A DNA stretch of 64,000 nucleotides, from assembly GCF_030915505.1 (NCBI RefSeq), contig NZ_CP133265.1, forward strand, positions 2,446,001 through 2,510,000, in the 5' to 3' direction. The stretch comes from Neobacillus sp. OS1-2. Its GTDB lineage: Bacteria > Bacillota > Bacilli > Bacillales > Cytobacillaceae. Below are positions 33,963 through 45,451 of this stretch, piece by piece. The position numbers and the translations under genes are program-made. Numbering within the stretch: the stretch's first letter is position 1; every line of letters begins with the position of its first letter. Below the pieces are notes generated by a model. That model made no database searches. It was given only the letters and a program-made list of their open reading frames with translations, and was not told where the DNA came from.

Positions 33963-34724
33963 ATGCAAAATGAAGTTTTATCAACTTTTGCCTCCATGTT
34001 AGATTGGCATATGTGGGCAGATGTCCTTTCCTCACCCAAAGCGTGGGGCATGATCTTATCCTTAGCAGTTCTGGAGTGTATTTTATCCGCGGATAATGCA
34101 TTGGTATTGTCGGCGTTTGTTAAGCCATTACCAAAACAACAGCAGAAAAAGGCGTTAGTTTATGGATTATGGGGAGCTTACTTATTCCGTTTTATTTTTA
34201 TTGGCCTTGGAACATTTCTTATTAAATTGTGGTTTATTAAGTTAATTGGTGCGATTTATCTCCTCTGGCTTTCCATTAAGTTTTTTATCGAAAAGTTTAA
34301 AACTAAAGATGGTGAAGAAGAGGAAGAAACACATCAACCAAAAGGCTGGTTAACGAAAACGTTTGGAGTATTCTGGGCGACAGTCATTAGTGTCGAGTTA
34401 ATGGATTTAGCCTTTTCTGTCGATAGTATTCTTACGGCTCTCGCCGTTTCCGAAGAGGTTTGGGTCATCCTGCTTGGTGGTATGATTGGTATTCTGTTAA
34501 TGCGTGGAGTTGCGACATTTTTCATTAGTCTCATGAATAGAGTCCCGGAACTTGAATCAACTGCCTATGTTTTGATTACATTTATTGCGATTAAGATGGG
34601 ATTAACCCTCATAGATATTCACATTCCAAATGAAATTTTTATTATCGTTATGGTTTTAGCGTTTTTGTTAACATTTGTAATCCACGGAATTCGATCAAAA
34701 TCGCAAAAGAAGCTTTCGCACTGA
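33963..34724 (+). CDS. TerC family membrane protein (YkoY/MeeF-like)
   Basis: A 253-residue protein with about seven spans. The ATG at 33963 follows AAAGGAG. The family's acidic motifs are present in membrane segments: ECILSADNALVLS and ELMDLAFSVDS. A charged loop (KTKDGEEEEETHQ) separates the halves. TerC proteins of Bacillus export Mn(II) and help metalate secreted enzymes. In B. subtilis ykoY has a manganese riboswitch; I could not find that RNA in the 240-base leader here. Confidence 0.9.
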   Translation: MQNEVLSTFASMLDWHMWADVLSSPKAWGMILSLAVLECILSADNALVLSAFVKPLPKQQQKKALVYGLWGAYLFRFIFIGLGTFLIKLWFIKLIGAIYLLWLSIKFFIEKFKTKDGEEEEETHQPKGWLTKTFGVFWATVISVELMDLAFSVDSILTALAVSEEVWVILLGGMIGILLMRGVATFFISLMNRVPELESTAYVLITFIAIKMGLTLIDIHIPNEIFIIVMVLAFLLTFVIHGIRSKSQKKLSH

Positions 34725-34737
34725 TCATTATGTTGAC

Positions 34738-34770
34738 TAAAGAGCCCTCCATTAAAGGTAGGCTCTTTGA
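34738..34770 (+). terminator. Terminator behind the TerC gene
   Basis: AAAGAGCC pairs with GGCTCTTT around 14 bases. The T-run is short. Confidence 0.6.
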
Positions 34771-34890
34771 TCATTTGCGGGGCTCCTAATGAATATCCAG
34801 CAAATTTCGTAAGTGTGGATATATGTAATGAGCAGTTGAAAATATATCGTAATGGAAATGTGACGTACTTTATCTTTCATACTGACAAAG

Positions 34891-35060
34891 CCGATGAAGG
34901 ACAAATCCCTATTGAAAACCGCGGGATTCGTCCATCATGAAACCGATGAAGGACAAATCTTTGTTGAAAACCGCGGGATTCGTCCATCATGAAACCGATA
35001 ATGGACAAATCTCTGTTGAAAACCGCGCGATTCGTCCATCATGAAGCCGATGAAGACCAA
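34891..35060. repeat. 52-base tandem repeat, three copies and a partial
   Basis: CCGATGAAGG-type starts occur at 34891, 34943, 34995 and 35047, exactly 52 bases apart. Each unit contains GGACAAATC near its start and GATTCGTCC near its end, which are near complements, so each can fold into a hairpin with TTGAAAACCGCG in the loop. The unit is much more GC-rich than its surroundings. No convincing gene reads through it. Confidence 0.9.
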
Positions 35061-35142
35061 AACTCTTAAAAATACTAGCAAAATGGTCTTCATCAAGTTA
35101 TCAAAGATGATTAAGTCACTATCGGCACCCAATACGCAGTAA

Positions 35143-37141
<1,999 letters not shown>

Positions 37142-37142
37142 A

Positions 37143-37538
37143 TTGAAACGACATGGAATGTTGAATAGCCATATATCCAAGGTTTTGAGCGATCTTGGCC
37201 ATACTGATTATATTGTTATCGCAGATGCAGGACTACCGATTCCTGAAGGCGTTGCTAAAATTGATTTAGCGATTAAAGCAGGGACACCAACCTTTACAGA
37301 AGTGGTGGATGCTGTTGCCGAGGATATGGTGATTGAAAAAATCATCATCGCTTCTGAAATAGAGGCAGGAAATCCTAAGACAGCAAAATACCTGAAAGAG
37401 AAATTTGCTGGGGCTATTTCCGAGCAGGTTTCTCATGAAGACTTTAAACAGCTGACGAAAAACGCTAAGGCTGTAATCCGAACAGGTGAGATTACACCAT
37501 ATGCCAATATCATTTTACAATCAGGCGTATTTTTCTAA
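37143..37538 (+). CDS. rbsD: D-ribose pyranase RbsD
   Basis: A 131-residue enzyme that interconverts pyranose and furanose forms of ribose after uptake. It begins at a TTG directly behind the rbsK stop (GAAGGGAGCC upstream), which gives the family start [22 protein letters not shown]. Conserved [10 protein letters not shown], with catalytic His in GHTD, and the C-terminal [16 protein letters not shown] are intact. Same order as in B. subtilis. Confidence 0.97.
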   Translation: MKRHGMLNSHISKVLSDLGHTDYIVIADAGLPIPEGVAKIDLAIKAGTPTFTEVVDAVAEDMVIEKIIIASEIEAGNPKTAKYLKEKFAGAISEQVSHEDFKQLTKNAKAVIRTGEITPYANIILQSGVFF

Positions 37539-37556
37539 TAAATTGAGGTGATGAAC

Positions 37557-39038
37557 ATGCAAATTGTAATGCAGGACATCTATAAAGCATTTGGAACCAA
37601 TCAGGTATTAACAGGCGTTGATTTTGATTTACGGGCGGGCGAGGTCCATGCCCTTATGGGTGAAAATGGAGCCGGAAAATCAACCATGATGAATGTTCTG
37701 ACAGGGCTTCATGCACGTGATAAAGGAACGATTATGATTGATGGCAAAGAAACCTATTTCCAAAATCCAAAGGAAGCGGAGCAAAAGGGGATTACCTTTA
37801 TTCATCAGGAATTAAATATTTGGCGTGATATGACGGTGCTAGAAAACCTGTTTATTGGAAAAGAATTGAAGACTTCTTTCGGCTTATTAAAAATGAAAGA
37901 AATGAAAGCGCTGGCGAAAAAACAGTTTGACCGCTTGGCTGTCACGATTCCATTGGACAAAGAGGCGGGGGCATGCTCCGTTGGTGAGCAGCAGATGATT
38001 GAAATTGCCAAAGCGTTAATGACAGAAGCTAAAGTGATTATTATGGATGAGCCGACAGCGGCCTTGACGGAAAGGGAAATCGAAAAGCTGTTTGGGGTCA
38101 TTTCATCACTAAAGAAAGAGGGAGTCGCGATTGTCTATATTTCACACCGTATGGAGGAGATATTTGCGATTTGCGATCGAATCACCGTCATGCGTGATGG
38201 AAAAACTGTAGATACGAAGGCAATTCCGGAAACAAACTTTGATGAAGTTGTAAAAAAAATGGTCGGAAGGGAACTGACGGACCGCTTTCCAAAACGCGAA
38301 TCCAAACTTGGCGAGAAAATGCTTGAGGTTAAAGGGGTAACGAAGAGGGGAGTATTCAATCATATTGATTTTTCCGTTCGTTCAGGAGAAATTGTCGGCG
38401 TATCAGGGCTAATGGGTGCCGGACGCACGGAAATCATGCGGGCTATTTTCGGTCTTGATGCGATGGATAGCGGTGAAATTTGGCTGGATGGCAAGCCTGT
38501 TACGATTAAATCACCTGACCAGGCTGTCAAACTAGGAATTGGCTTTATCACAGAGGATCGCAAGGATGAAGGCTTAATTTTAGATTTTTCGATAAAAGAA
38601 AATATCTCCTTACCGACGCTTTTTAGCTTTGCGCCAAAAGGGATTATTAATGAAAAAAGTGAGCGCGATTTTGTCGAGATGCTGGTTAAGCGGTTAACCG
38701 TTAAAACGGAATCGGCAGAGACAAGAGTAGGAGATTTATCTGGTGGAAATCAGCAAAAGGTTGTCATCGCGAAATGGTTAGGGATCAGTCCCAAGGTGCT
38801 CATTCTAGACGAACCAACCAGGGGCGTTGATGTCGGGGCAAAGCGGGAGATTTATCAATTAATGAATGAATTGACAGACCGTGGAGTAGCTATCATCATG
38901 GTCTCATCGGAATTACCGGAAGTCCTTGGTATGAGTGACCGCATCCTTGTTATCCATGAAGGAAAAATTACGGGCGAGCTTACGAAAGAAGAAGCGACCC
39001 AGGAAAAAATTATGACGTTCGCAACAGGAGGTCTGTGA
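37557..39038 (+). CDS. rbsA: Ribose ABC transporter ATPase RbsA
   Basis: A 493-residue double ATPase. The ATG at 37557 is six bases behind GAGGTG. First half: [24 protein letters not shown] and [11 protein letters not shown]. Second half: GLMGAGRTE (a degenerate Walker A, as usual in RbsA), [15 protein letters not shown] and [15 protein letters not shown]. It powers RbsC uptake of ribose. Confidence 0.97.
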   Translation: MQIVMQDIYKAFGTNQVLTGVDFDLRAGEVHALMGENGAGKSTMMNVLTGLHARDKGTIMIDGKETYFQNPKEAEQKGITFIHQELNIWRDMTVLENLFIGKELKTSFGLLKMKEMKALAKKQFDRLAVTIPLDKEAGACSVGEQQMIEIAKALMTEAKVIIMDEPTAALTEREIEKLFGVISSLKKEGVAIVYISHRMEEIFAICDRITVMRDGKTVDTKAIPETNFDEVVKKMVGRELTDRFPKRESKLGEKMLEVKGVTKRGVFNHIDFSVRSGEIVGVSGLMGAGRTEIMRAIFGLDAMDSGEIWLDGKPVTIKSPDQAVKLGIGFITEDRKDEGLILDFSIKENISLPTLFSFAPKGIINEKSERDFVEMLVKRLTVKTESAETRVGDLSGGNQQKVVIAKWLGISPKVLILDEPTRGVDVGAKREIYQLMNELTDRGVAIIMVSSELPEVLGMSDRILVIHEGKITGELTKEEATQEKIMTFATGGL

Positions 39039-39039
39039 G

Positions 39040-40011
39040 ATGAAAGCAATCAATGAAAGTGCTCCAGTCGGTAAAGCCAATTTTATCAATACAATGACGC
39101 AAAAACTGGGTCCATTACTTGGGTTAATTGTGTTAATTATCATTGTTTCCGTTTTAAACCCTAGTTTTCTAGAACCATTAAATATCTTAAACCTGTTGAG
39201 GCAGGTAGCTATTAACGCCTTGATTGCATTTGGGATGACCTTTGTTATTTTAACGGGCGGTATTGACCTATCCGTTGGTGCGATTCTGGCACTGTCTAGT
39301 GCATTAACAGCAGGGATGATTGTCTCAGGTGTTGACCCGATTCTTGCCATTCTAGTCGGATGTATCCTTGGTGCGGTTATGGGGATGGTTAATGGGTTAT
39401 TAATTACAAAAGGAAAAATGGCTCCATTTATTGCGACATTAGCGACGATGACCGCCTTTAGAGGTTTGACGCTTGTTTATACAAAAGGGAATCCAATTAC
39501 AGGACTAGGCGACAATCAGTTATTCCAATTGTTTGGCCGCGGCTATTTCCTTGGCATTCCTGTTCCGGCGATTACCATGATCATTACATTTGCTATCCTA
39601 TTTATTATTCTTCATAAGACACCGTTTGGCCGGAAAACGTATGCGATTGGCGGGAATGAAAAAGCATCCTTGATTTCCGGGATTAAAGTAGATAAGGTCA
39701 AGGTGATGATTTATGGACTTTCCGGATTGCTTGCTGCTTTAGCGGGGGCTATCTTAACATCACGATTGAATTCAGCTCAGCCAACAGCGGGTACGTCCTA
39801 TGAACTTGATGCCATCGCCGCGGTTGTATTGGGTGGGACAAGTCTTTCAGGGGGTAAAGGGAGAATCTTTGGAACACTGATTGGTGCGTTAATTATTGGG
39901 ACATTAAATAATGGTTTAAACCTACTTGGTGTATCTTCCTTCTATCAAATGGTCGTCAAAGGGATTGTCATTATTATCGCTGTCTTACTTGATCGGAAAA
40001 AATCAGCATAA
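39040..40011 (+). CDS. rbsC: Ribose ABC transporter permease RbsC
   Basis: A 323-residue permease with eight to ten spans, directly behind rbsA. Motifs of the sugar CUT2 permeases are visible: LTGGIDLSVGAILALSSALT near the N-terminus and GGTSLSGGKGRIFGTLIGA near the end. Two copies form the channel. RBS is AGGAGG within the end of rbsA. Confidence 0.97.
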   Translation: MKAINESAPVGKANFINTMTQKLGPLLGLIVLIIIVSVLNPSFLEPLNILNLLRQVAINALIAFGMTFVILTGGIDLSVGAILALSSALTAGMIVSGVDPILAILVGCILGAVMGMVNGLLITKGKMAPFIATLATMTAFRGLTLVYTKGNPITGLGDNQLFQLFGRGYFLGIPVPAITMIITFAILFIILHKTPFGRKTYAIGGNEKASLISGIKVDKVKVMIYGLSGLLAALAGAILTSRLNSAQPTAGTSYELDAIAAVVLGGTSLSGGKGRIFGTLIGALIIGTLNNGLNLLGVSSFYQMVVKGIVIIIAVLLDRKKSA

Positions 40012-40025
40012 GGAGGGGCTTATTG

Positions 40026-40943
40026 ATGAAAAAATTACTCACACTATTTATGTCATTCACACTCTTGCTTTTAGGAGCTTGTTCTATGCAGCCGCCAGAG
40101 TGGGCCAAGCCCGCTAAAAAGGAAAACTTAAAAGATATTAAAATAGGCTTATCCGTTTCAACTTTAAACAATCCATTTTTCGTTTCCTTGAAGGATGGTG
40201 TGATCAAAGAGGCAAAATCATTGGGAATGGAAGTAAAAGTAGTAGATGCTCAAAATGACTCAGCCAAGCAAATTAATGATGTAGAGGATTTGATTCAACA
40301 GGGTGTCGATCTTTTACTGATTAATCCAACGGACTCCGCCGCCATCTCAACGGCTGTGCAATCAGCTAATAATATCAATATTCCCGTCATCACGCTTGAC
40401 CGCTCAGCGGATAAAGGGAAAGTGGAAGCCCTGGTAGCTTCAGATAATATTAAAGGCGGCGAAATGGCCGCTGACTATATGGTGGATAAGCTAGGTGAAA
40501 AGGTGCTTGTCGCGGAATTAGAAGGTGTTCCGGGTGCTTCTGCCACACGGGAGAGAGGAAAAGGATTTCATAATGTTGCCGATACGAAATTAACGGTAAC
40601 CGCGAAGCAATCAGCCGATTTTGACCGGACAAAAGGCTTAACCGTTATGGAAAATCTGATTCAAGCAAATCCTGATATTAAAGCCGTTTTTGCCCATAAT
40701 GATGAAATGGCATTAGGGGCCATTGAAGCGATTAACAGCTCGGGCAAAGATATCATGGTGATTGGTTTCGATGGCAACGATGATGCGCTCAATGCCATTA
40801 AAGCAGGTAAATTAGAAGCAACTGTAGCCCAACAGCCAGGGCTCATCGGTAAGCTAGCAGTAGATGCCGGCCGGGATGTTGTCCAAGGGAAAAAGGTTGA
40901 TAAAGTGATTCCGGCGCCACTTAAACTAGTGACAAAAGAATAA
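40026..40943 (+). CDS. rbsB: Ribose-binding lipoprotein RbsB
   Basis: A 305-residue extracellular binding protein. The ATG at 40026 follows AAGGAGGGGC. The lipoprotein signal is MKKLLTLFMSFTLLLLGAC, with the Cys as lipid anchor. The binding fold shows VSTLNNPFF, INPTDSAA, LDRSADKG and HNDEMALGA, the ribose contacts of this family. Last gene of the operon, with a terminator 9 bases later. Confidence 0.97.
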   Translation: MKKLLTLFMSFTLLLLGACSMQPPEWAKPAKKENLKDIKIGLSVSTLNNPFFVSLKDGVIKEAKSLGMEVKVVDAQNDSAKQINDVEDLIQQGVDLLLINPTDSAAISTAVQSANNINIPVITLDRSADKGKVEALVASDNIKGGEMAADYMVDKLGEKVLVAELEGVPGASATRERGKGFHNVADTKLTVTAKQSADFDRTKGLTVMENLIQANPDIKAVFAHNDEMALGAIEAINSSGKDIMVIGFDGNDDALNAIKAGKLEATVAQQPGLIGKLAVDAGRDVVQGKKVDKVIPAPLKLVTKE

Positions 40944-40951
40944 AATCTACT

Positions 40952-40982
40952 CCTCATCTATTTCGATAGATGAGGCTTTTTT
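40952..40982 (+). terminator. rbs operon terminator
   Basis: CCTCATCTA pairs with TAGATGAGG around a 6-nt loop, then CTTTTTT. Confidence 0.93.
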
Positions 40983-41042
40983 AATAGATTATGGTAAGCT
41001 TACCTATATGGAATAGTATGAAAAATGGAGGGAAATGTATTG

Positions 41043-41957
41043 TTGAAAATTGGTGTAATCGGACTAGGTGATATTGCGCAAAAGGCGTATCTGCCTGTCT
41101 ATAGTAAAATAAAAGATGTGGAATTTCATTTTTACACAAGAAATCAAGAGAAGCTGCGCTCTATTGGCAGCCAATACCGTTTTGATCATCTCCACAGTAG
41201 TCTCGAATCTTTGATTGAAAGCGGCATTAAGGGTGCATTTATTCATTCCTCAACTTCTACTCATGAGGAAATTGCCCATCAATTGTTACAACACAACATC
41301 CATGTGTTTGTGGATAAACCCATTACGGATCAGTACGAAGGGACAAAAAGACTTGTTGACCTGGCCGAGGAGAAGGGTCTTACTCTCATGACAGGTTTTA
41401 ATAGAAGATATGCACCAACGTACATGAAACTGAAGGAAGTTAAAGACGCCAATATGGTGATTATCCAAAAGAATCGCAAAGGTCAGCCAGGGGAGCCGAG
41501 GACGTTTATTTATGACGACTTCATTCATGTGGTCGACACGATGAGGTATTTATTTCCGCATCCAATTGAGAATCTGATTGTAAATGGAAGAATGGAGGGC
41601 GATAAACTGTACCATGTTGTCGTTCAATTTATTTCAGGCGGGGCAACGGCCATCGGGATTATGAATAGAGATAATGGAACAAATGAGGAAATGGCTGAGG
41701 TCATGGGGCCATTAGAAAAAAGGACTGTTTCCAATGTATCGAAACTAGTCATTTCAAAAGACATGGAAGCGATTGAAGTTCGCAGCAGCGACTGGGAACC
41801 AACGCTTTTCAGACGAGGGTTTGAACAAATGATCACTGATTTCATTGGAGCCGTTGGAACAAACAATAAGCCTAGGTTTTCATCATTTGATGCCTTGGAA
41901 ACGCATGAAATCTGTGAAAAGATTATCTCAAAGTTAACCAGGGTTGTGGAAGTCTAA
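41043..41957 (+). CDS. Gfo/Idh/MocA-family oxidoreductase
   Basis: A 304-residue NAD(P)-dependent oxidoreductase (MviM/YvaA-type). Two TTG codons at 41040 and 41043 follow GGAGGG; an ATG at 41025 would put the ribosome site inside the gene. The Rossmann motif GVIGLGDIAQKAYLPVY opens the protein and VDKPITD carries the catalytic Lys; DDFIHVVDTMRY holds the distal His motif. Substrate is probably a sugar or sugar derivative; nothing more specific can be said. It stands alone between the rbs and PTS genes. Confidence 0.85.
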   Translation: MKIGVIGLGDIAQKAYLPVYSKIKDVEFHFYTRNQEKLRSIGSQYRFDHLHSSLESLIESGIKGAFIHSSTSTHEEIAHQLLQHNIHVFVDKPITDQYEGTKRLVDLAEEKGLTLMTGFNRRYAPTYMKLKEVKDANMVIIQKNRKGQPGEPRTFIYDDFIHVVDTMRYLFPHPIENLIVNGRMEGDKLYHVVVQFISGGATAIGIMNRDNGTNEEMAEVMGPLEKRTVSNVSKLVISKDMEAIEVRSSDWEPTLFRRGFEQMITDFIGAVGTNNKPRFSSFDALETHEICEKIISKLTRVVEV

Positions 41958-42062
41958 CACTTATTCTTATTTTAGGGGGACCTTTTCCCTTATAAAAATG
42001 TTTGCGTTTGCATATTGCATTTTTGAAGATTAGTGGTAATATTGAACTATAAATTAAATATC

Positions 42063-42147
42063 GATCACATGTTACTGATACGATCAGGCATGGTGGTAAA
42101 ATGAATGGGTTTCAACGTCCATTTATTTGTACCTCCATGCCTTTTTT
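42063..42147 (+). promoter_or_regulatory. Antiterminator target (RAT-like) overlapping a leader terminator
   Basis: A terminator (42087-42141, then six T) has arms GGCATGGTGGTA and TACCTCCATGCC with further pairing inside. Just upstream and overlapping its 5' arm stands TGTTACTGATACGATCAGGC, close to the RNA target of LicT/SacY-type antiterminators. So the EIIA gene is probably switched by read-through, using the BglG-family protein encoded at 44386-45204. Confidence 0.75.
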
Positions 42148-42201
42148 GTTGTTTATTACATCATTTGGGAACCATATACAAAAATGCAAAGGGGAATCGT
42201 T

Positions 42202-42690
42202 ATGCGATTTAATTTTTTCAAAAAAGAAGCTGTTGATTTCTATACACCGGTGAACGGAAAGATTCTTTCTCTTGAGGAGGTTCCAGATCCTGTTTTCAGT
42301 CAAAAAATGATGGGTGATGGGATGGCAGTGTTGCCAACTAATGGAGATATTCTTTCTCCGGCAAAGGGAACCGTTATTCTAGTGGCGGCAACCAAGCATG
42401 CAATTGGTATTCATGCTGAGGATGGATCGGAAATTCTTATTCATGTTGGGCTAGAAACTGTAGAACTTGATGGAAAGGGCTTCAACGTTGCCGTTAAAGA
42501 AGGAGACAAAGTTTCCGCAGGACAACTCCTAATAGAAGTGGATTGGGAATATATTAGTACAAACGCTAAAAGTACAATCACACCGATTGTGATAACCAAT
42601 AGTCAAGATGGTAAGAAGCAGTACGTTTTCACTGAGGAAAAGGAAGGCACTGCTGGTAAGACAGTTCTCTTTACAGCATCTGCAAAGTAA
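42202..42690 (+). CDS. PTS EIIA component, glucose family
   Basis: A 162-residue soluble phosphocarrier. The ATG at 42202 lies behind AAAGGGGAATC. It has the EIIA-Glc fold with KMMGDGMAV, ATKHAIGIHAEDGSEILIHVG (second His phosphorylated by HPr, the first assisting) and KEGDKVSAGQLL. As a separate gene it can serve several EIICB permeases that lack their own IIA, including the one encoded next. Leader antitermination controls it. Confidence 0.93.
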   Translation: MRFNFFKKEAVDFYTPVNGKILSLEEVPDPVFSQKMMGDGMAVLPTNGDILSPAKGTVILVAATKHAIGIHAEDGSEILIHVGLETVELDGKGFNVAVKEGDKVSAGQLLIEVDWEYISTNAKSTITPIVITNSQDGKKQYVFTEEKEGTAGKTVLFTASAK

Positions 42691-42701
42691 TGGTGCTTTT
42701 T

Positions 42702-42741
42702 GTGAAGTGCTGCATCTCTTTTGCAGCGCCTCACTTTTATA
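42702..42741 (+). terminator. Terminator or processing hairpin between the PTS genes
   Basis: GTGAAGTGCTGCA pairs with TGCAGCGCCTCAC, one mismatch and one wobble, followed by TTTTAT. Confidence 0.65.
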
Positions 42742-42763
42742 AAAATTTGCCTTTAAGGAGGTG

Positions 42764-42790
42764 ATGGACCAAATAGTAGGACTGTTTTAG
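42764..42790 (+). CDS. Possible eight-codon leader peptide
   Basis: AAGGAGGTG stands directly before an ATG that reads MDQIVGLF and stops, about 100 bases before the EIICB gene. The ribosome site is near perfect for such a tiny frame. It may be a leader peptide or chance; nothing shows an attenuator around it. Spacing between site and ATG is short. Confidence 0.25.
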   Translation: MDQIVGLF

Positions 42791-42887
42791 GCTGCTATTC
42801 GTCATATTTTTCGCTGTAATTATTTATCTCATTTGTAGTATTTTTGACGGCTAGTGGTTAGCAAAAAAATTTAGTAGGGGGAAAAAA

Positions 42888-44339
42888 ATGAAGAAGTATT
42901 TTCAAAAACTTGGTAGCTCGTTAATGTTACCGGTTGCCATATTACCTGCTGCCGCTCTCTTATTGGGTATTGGGTATTGGATTGATCCAACAGGCTGGGG
43001 CGCCGATAGTCCGTTAGCTGCCTTCTTAATCAAAGCTGGGGGCTCGATAATCGACAATATTCCGATTCTTTTTGCGGTTGGTGTGGCACTGGGAATGGCC
43101 AAAGAAAAGGATGGTTCAGCCGCACTCAGTGGTTTGGTTGCCTATCTAGTCGTAACAACCTTGCTTTCAACTGGGTCGGTTGCATTGCTGGAGGGAATTG
43201 ATGCAGCAAAGGTTGACCCAGCGTTTGCAAAAATCGGAAATGCCTTCATCGGTATTCTTTCAGGTATTGTTGCTTCCATGATGTACAATCGCTTCAGTCA
43301 TGTAAAACTGCCAGACGCATTTGCCTTCTTTAGCGGGAAACGCTTGGTACCAATTATGACAGCGGTTGCAATGTTAGTGGTGTCTGGCGTATTATTCTTT
43401 GTTTGGCCAGTCATCTATACCGCTTTAGTTTCATTTGGTAAAACCATTATTGATTTAGGTGCTGTGGGTGCAGGGCTTTATGGCTTCTTCAACCGACTGT
43501 TAATTCCAACTGGATTACACCATGCGTTAAACTCCGTATTCTGGTTTGACGTTGCCGGAATCAATGATATTGGGAACTTCTTATCAGGTAAAGGTGAAAA
43601 AGGTATTACAGGTATGTATCAAGCGGGCTTCTTCCCAGTTATGATGTTTGGGTTACCTGCAGCAGCATTAGCAATGGTTCATACCGCAAAAACAAAAAAG
43701 AGAAAACAAATCGCATCGTTAATGTTGGCAGCAGGCTTTGCTTCCTTCTTGACAGGGGTTACTGAACCAATCGAGTTTGCGTTCATGTTCTTAGCTCCAA
43801 TGCTTTATCTTGTACATGCCGTTTTAACGGGTCTATCATTGGCGATTGCAGCGGCATTCCATTGGACTGCAGGATTTGCCTTTAGTGGTGGATTTATCGA
43901 CTTTTTCTTAAGTTTACGAAATCCAATGGCAAATCAACCATATTGGCTAATTGTCCAAGGTTTAGTGTTTGCGGTGATTTACTACTTCTTATTCCGCTTT
44001 ATCATTACCAAATTCGACTTAAAGACACCTGGTCGTGAAGATGATGATGAAGATGATGCTGAAGGAGTTTCAGTAGCAAAAGGCGAAAGCAAATTTGCTG
44101 CGATGGCAGCGCAAATTTATGAAGGCTTAGGCGGCGACGCAAACGTTGTGGCAGTTGATAATTGTGTAACACGTCTAAGAATGGAAGTAAAAGACATGAA
44201 TGCAGTTGACCAAAAGAAGATTAAAGCGACAGGTGTACCAGGAATCAATATCGTTGGTCCACAAAGCATTCAAGTTATTGTCGGAACGAATGTCCAATTT
44301 GTTGCCGATGAAATTGTTAAAATCCGTAAGAAAAAATAG
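42888..44339 (+). CDS. nagP: PTS EIICB permease, N-acetylglucosamine/glucose type
   Basis: A 483-residue sugar phosphotransferase. Residues 1-370 form the membrane EIIC domain (LPVAILPAAALLLGIGYW; GLHHALNSVFW; GVTEPIEFAFMFLAP carries the substrate Glu). An acidic linker (REDDDEDDAEGV) leads to the EIIB domain, whose active Cys is in DNCVTRLR (about residue 425). No EIIA part is fused, so it needs the separate IIA encoded upstream. Sequence and length are closest to NagP/NagE; glucose is possible. No RAT was found in its own leader. Confidence 0.88.
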   Translation: MKKYFQKLGSSLMLPVAILPAAALLLGIGYWIDPTGWGADSPLAAFLIKAGGSIIDNIPILFAVGVALGMAKEKDGSAALSGLVAYLVVTTLLSTGSVALLEGIDAAKVDPAFAKIGNAFIGILSGIVASMMYNRFSHVKLPDAFAFFSGKRLVPIMTAVAMLVVSGVLFFVWPVIYTALVSFGKTIIDLGAVGAGLYGFFNRLLIPTGLHHALNSVFWFDVAGINDIGNFLSGKGEKGITGMYQAGFFPVMMFGLPAAALAMVHTAKTKKRKQIASLMLAAGFASFLTGVTEPIEFAFMFLAPMLYLVHAVLTGLSLAIAAAFHWTAGFAFSGGFIDFFLSLRNPMANQPYWLIVQGLVFAVIYYFLFRFIITKFDLKTPGREDDDEDDAEGVSVAKGESKFAAMAAQIYEGLGGDANVVAVDNCVTRLRMEVKDMNAVDQKKIKATGVPGINIVGPQSIQVIVGTNVQFVADEIVKIRKKK

Positions 44340-44345
44340 AGATGC

Positions 44346-44385
44346 AAAAACGCCTGGACTTTGAAGTATAGTCCAGGCGTTTTTA
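44346..44385. terminator. Bidirectional terminator
   Basis: AAAAACGCCTGGACT pairs with AGTCCAGGCGTTTTT around a 9-nt loop, between the convergent EIICB and antiterminator genes. Confidence 0.93.
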
Positions 44386-45204
44386 TTACCTTTTTCTTAA
44401 TCTTTCGATGTGAAGTGTTAGATATCCAAGTTCATGTTCAGGCAGGTTTATTGCATGATTTTGGGCAAGGTCGTTGGCGACATCTTTGGCGCAACTGTAG
44501 GCCAACGGGAATTTAGTTATAATCATTTTCAGCATTTCATCATCGATGGTATTGGGTTCCCTATTGCTAATCCTTGAGATTGCAAAACGAAGATGCGTCA
44601 TTAAGCGCTGATAAGAAAGATCGTCCTCATCAATGTCAATATGTAAGTAATCCCTAATCGTTTGCACCATATCACCAATAATAGCTGTTTGTCGGAGTGT
44701 TTGCTTCATGTCCCCGCCCTTAAGGTTCGCGGTGTGAAGATGCAGGGCGATAAAGGCCGCTTCGTCGGGAGGCATTTTGATGCCAGTCTTCTTCTCAATA
44801 TGTCTAAGTGCCCACATGCCGATATCAAATTCTTTTTTGTAAAGAATTTTTATTTCATGATACAGCTTATTTTTAAGATTAATTCCATCACGGACACGTT
44901 CAATGGCAAAGGATAAGTGGTCTGTGAGGGCAATGTGAATATGATCGTTTAATTTACCCCCGAGGGCTTCTTCCGCGTAGGTGATAATTTCCTCTGAAAG
45001 GGCAAAATGCTCTTCAGGTATTTGGAGGAGTAGCTGCTGGAATTTCTCATTTTCCTTCATGACAAAAAGTTTCTCTATTTTACTAGGGTTAACAATATCA
45101 TTTTTCTTTTTCTGAAAGGCGATTCCTGCCCCAATGGCAATCTTTTCTTCATTATGATCTGTAACAACAACTGCATTGTTATTTAATATCTTTTTTATTT
45201 TCAA
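44386..45204 (-). CDS. BglG/LicT-family transcription antiterminator
   Basis: A 272-residue RNA-binding regulator. It starts at a TTG behind AAGGAGGTGG. The first 55 residues are the CAT RNA-binding domain (ILNNNAVVV; GAGIAFQKKKND), then PRD1 (ALTDHLSFAIERV; HIEKKTG) and PRD2 (LMTHLRFAISR; HELGYLTLHIERL), with the phosphorylatable His residues present. The PTS phosphorylates PRDs to report sugar supply. Target is most likely the RAT-like element before the EIIA gene 2.2 kb away. Confidence 0.93.
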   Translation of the reverse strand: MKIKKILNNNAVVVTDHNEEKIAIGAGIAFQKKKNDIVNPSKIEKLFVMKENEKFQQLLLQIPEEHFALSEEIITYAEEALGGKLNDHIHIALTDHLSFAIERVRDGINLKNKLYHEIKILYKKEFDIGMWALRHIEKKTGIKMPPDEAAFIALHLHTANLKGGDMKQTLRQTAIIGDMVQTIRDYLHIDIDEDDLSYQRLMTHLRFAISRISNREPNTIDDEMLKMIITKFPLAYSCAKDVANDLAQNHAINLPEHELGYLTLHIERLRKR

Positions 45205-45451
45205 ATTGAAACCACCTCCTTGATTTTTCTTCCAAACAGAGGATTAATGAGGTGGAATGATTTCATCTATCCGTAATCGGTACAAATCATTCATCTCTTA
45301 TAGAACTTTCGTTATTATACCACCTTTTCCCTCTTTTCAAGTTGATAATCATGAAAATGAAGGGATATCATGGTTATAATGTCCTTTTTTAAAAAAATAG
45401 TTTAATCTAGAGTGGTATTGTTCTGTTTTAAATATACTAGAATAGGTGCAA

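Noticed and set aside
34891..35060. CRISPR array
   Set aside because: The 52-base unit repeats without distinct unique spacers, has a near-identical sequence throughout and no cas genes are near.
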